The notes under the pieces were generated by a model. It had not been told where the DNA came from. It made no database searches and saw nothing but the letters and a program-made list of their open reading frames with translations. This document shows positions 62,929 to 64,000 of a stretch of 64,000 bases of DNA, in pieces. The translations under genes and the position numbers were made by a program. The number at the start of each line of letters is the position of its first letter. Position 1 is the stretch's first letter. This DNA comes from Clostridia bacterium (GTDB taxonomy: Bacteria; Bacillota; Clostridia; Oscillospirales; CAG-272). The stretch covers positions 1-64,000 of the forward strand of contig JAFUQQ010000033.1 in assembly GCA_017472285.1 (NCBI GenBank). Direction: 5' to 3'.

Positions 62929-63303
62929 TTAATTCAATATAGTTTTCTCTATTATTACTACACCTTCGGGATGTTGACCGTCGTCAAGGGGATGCGTATG
63001 CATTTCTTTAATTATCCACCCATCATCCAAATAATTGTTGATAATATCCGCACTTTTTTGCCAACGAAATTGAAAGTATACTATCTTTTGCTTTTTTACA
63101 GTTTTCTTAACACCAAGCAAATCATCAACAGTTGTTTCAAAATATGACGCTATATTAGGAAGTAGTGTAATATCCGGATAAGATGTTGCGTTTTCCCAAC
63201 GGCTGATTGCTTGCGGAGAAACTCCGAAAATTTCGGCGATCTGTTCCTGTGTCAGCTGCTTATTCTTGCGTAATGCTTTGAAGATTTCAGAAAAAGTAGC
63301 CAT
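62929..63303 (-). CDS. XRE-family regulator
   Basis: A 124-residue protein with an N-terminal HTH_3 domain (~8-62; QEQIAEIFGVSPQAISRWE) and a short C-terminal domain (~75-120) around FQFRWQKSADIINNYLDDGW and VVIIEKTI. It is probably a repressor. AAGGAGGG stands before the ATG at 63303. It is the only intact gene right of the broken ABC operon. Confidence 0.85.
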   Translation of the reverse strand: MATFSEIFKALRKNKQLTQEQIAEIFGVSPQAISRWENATSYPDITLLPNIASYFETTVDDLLGVKKTVKKQKIVYFQFRWQKSADIINNYLDDGWIIKEMHTHPLDDGQHPEGVVIIEKTILN

Positions 63304-63403
63304 ACTATTCCCTCCTTCAATTTGTTTGAGTTTAGTATATCATACTCCATCCATTATTTGAAATCGTAATTTGAGAATATTTATCAAGTGTTGGTTGAGT
63401 TAC

Positions 63404-63742
63404 TTATTCAGCTTGCTCTTTGCCGTATTTATCGAAGTAATCAATAATTTTTTTACCTCAATACATCTATCAAGAATATCTCTGTTTTCGTAATAGCCGC
63501 TTTCAATCAAAAGTTCAAGCCAATATTCACTCTCCGAGCATTCTTTAAGAGCAATTTGCAACTTGGCAATAAAATCAGCCGTTCCGTGTGCATATTTGGC
63601 TTCACGAATATTCGCACCGATTACCGCTTCTGCCGATTTGATTTGAAATAATACTCTCGCGTTGCTCCTTTAATTGCTTAACGAGATTGATTATTTGAAC
63701 CGCAAAATCCATAGATTGCTCTGCAAGCTTATCGTTTGCCAT
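63404..63742 (-). pseudogene. Four-helix-bundle (IVP/S23-type) protein, two frameshifts
   Basis: The start is ATG 63742 (ANDKLAEQSMDFAVQIINLVKQ). Reading then needs a shift near 63655-63665 to VLFQIKSAEAVIGANIREAKY, the diagnostic family segment, and on to ELLIESGYYENRD. Adding one base to the T7 run at 63448-63454 leads to DYFDKYGKEQAE and a stop at 63404. Joined, it is ~112 residues, a normal IVP length. In Clostridia such genes often lie next to multi-hairpin repeats, as here. Confidence 0.72.
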
Positions 63743-63779
63743 AATATCACCGTCCTTTGAGTAAAGTATATCATAAATT

Positions 63780-64000
63780 CAACGTTTTGTCATGAAGCGT
63801 CATCATTCGAAATGAAGCATTCGCCGTTGGCGAATATGAAGCAGAAGCCTTGCGGCTTCTGTGAAGCGGCAACTTCGTTGCCATGAAGCGAAGCGCAATG
63901 TTATTTCTCCGTGAGTCGAAGGCTCGCTTCATAGGGCGAAGCCCTTCTTCATTTTTCATGCGCGTCAACGCGCTTCATTTCCAAAACAAAACGCACTTCT
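63780..64000. repeat. Multi-hairpin GAAGC repeat array at the right edge
   Basis: At least five small hairpins in a row, joined by ATGAAGC or GAAGC: ATTCGCCGTTGGCGAAT, AGAAGCCTTGCGGCTTCT, GGCAACTTCGTTGCC, a GGCGAAGCCC hairpin and GCGCGTCAACGCGC. It adjoins the broken four-helix-bundle gene and may run past the edge. Non-coding; the mobile nature is inferred. Confidence 0.75.

Noticed and set aside
62744-62932. A 62-codon plus-strand ORF near the XRE gene
   Set aside because: It spans a terminator hairpin, has no ribosome binding site and resembles nothing known.
63780-64000. CRISPR array
   Set aside because: The hairpin units differ in sequence and length and have no constant repeats with unique spacers.

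Overview
This 64 kb window looks like the chromosome of an uncultured Bacillota (Clostridia-type) bacterium. The signs are AAAGGA-type ribosome binding sites, TTGACA-N17-TATAAT promoters, Gram-positive regulators (an AhrC-like ARG box, a lysine riboswitch, a ZTP riboswitch), Firmicutes marker genes (RNase M5, Mini-RNase III, DUF896, short zinc-ribbon L28) and many small dispersed intergenic repeats. I saw no rRNA, tRNA, CRISPR array, transposase or phage gene.

Layout. 0.3-3.1 kb: a sigma factor fused to a large C-terminal module, and an alpha/beta hydrolase. 3.2-11.9 kb (minus strand): a complete arginine operon, argG-argH-argC-argJ-argB-argD-argF, with an ARG box in its promoter. 12.2-18.2 kb (plus): dapA-dapB-lysA-lysC-asd behind a lysine riboswitch and terminator. 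18.4-24.7 kb: a sialidase-like protein, hemW-lepA, glyA and a CinA-C amidohydrolase. 24.9-28.8 kb: holA, rnmV, a GtrA-family protein, mrnC and a small XRE regulator. 28.9-33.8 kb: DUF896, a class-C beta-lactamase-like protein, a second sigma fusion, and an AraC/GyrI-type regulator. 34.0-44.3 kb (minus): a purine operon, purE-purM-purN-purO-like-AICARFT-purD-purL, behind a ZTP riboswitch. 44.4-50.2 kb: malQ, then divergent hom and thrC-thrB. 50.3-54.9 kb: rpmB, trmB, small membrane proteins and a glycerol-1-phosphate dehydrogenase. 55-64 kb: a visibly decaying accessory stretch (frameshifted lipoprotein and membrane genes, DMP19 and DUF4304 proteins, a broken ABC exporter, an XRE regulator, a frameshifted four-helix-bundle gene, and a multi-hairpin repeat at the right edge).

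The core is an anabolic block: arginine from glutamate by the acetyl-recycling route, aspartate to lysine and threonine (lysC, asd, dapA, dapB, lysA, hom, thrB, thrC), and most of IMP synthesis, each with its own metabolite sensor. IMP synthesis ends with a split pair, a PurO-type cyclohydrolase and a stand-alone AICAR transformylase, instead of a fused PurH.

The least explained items are: two paralogous sigma-factor/winged-helix fusions with matching internal ribosome binding sites; a 17-bp palindrome (TTTGAACGATATTCAAA and variants) with about 14 copies between 15.8 and 42.1 kb; hairpin repeats with a compensatory stem change; and the decay island at 55-64 kb. All calls come from reading the sequence; no database search was run.
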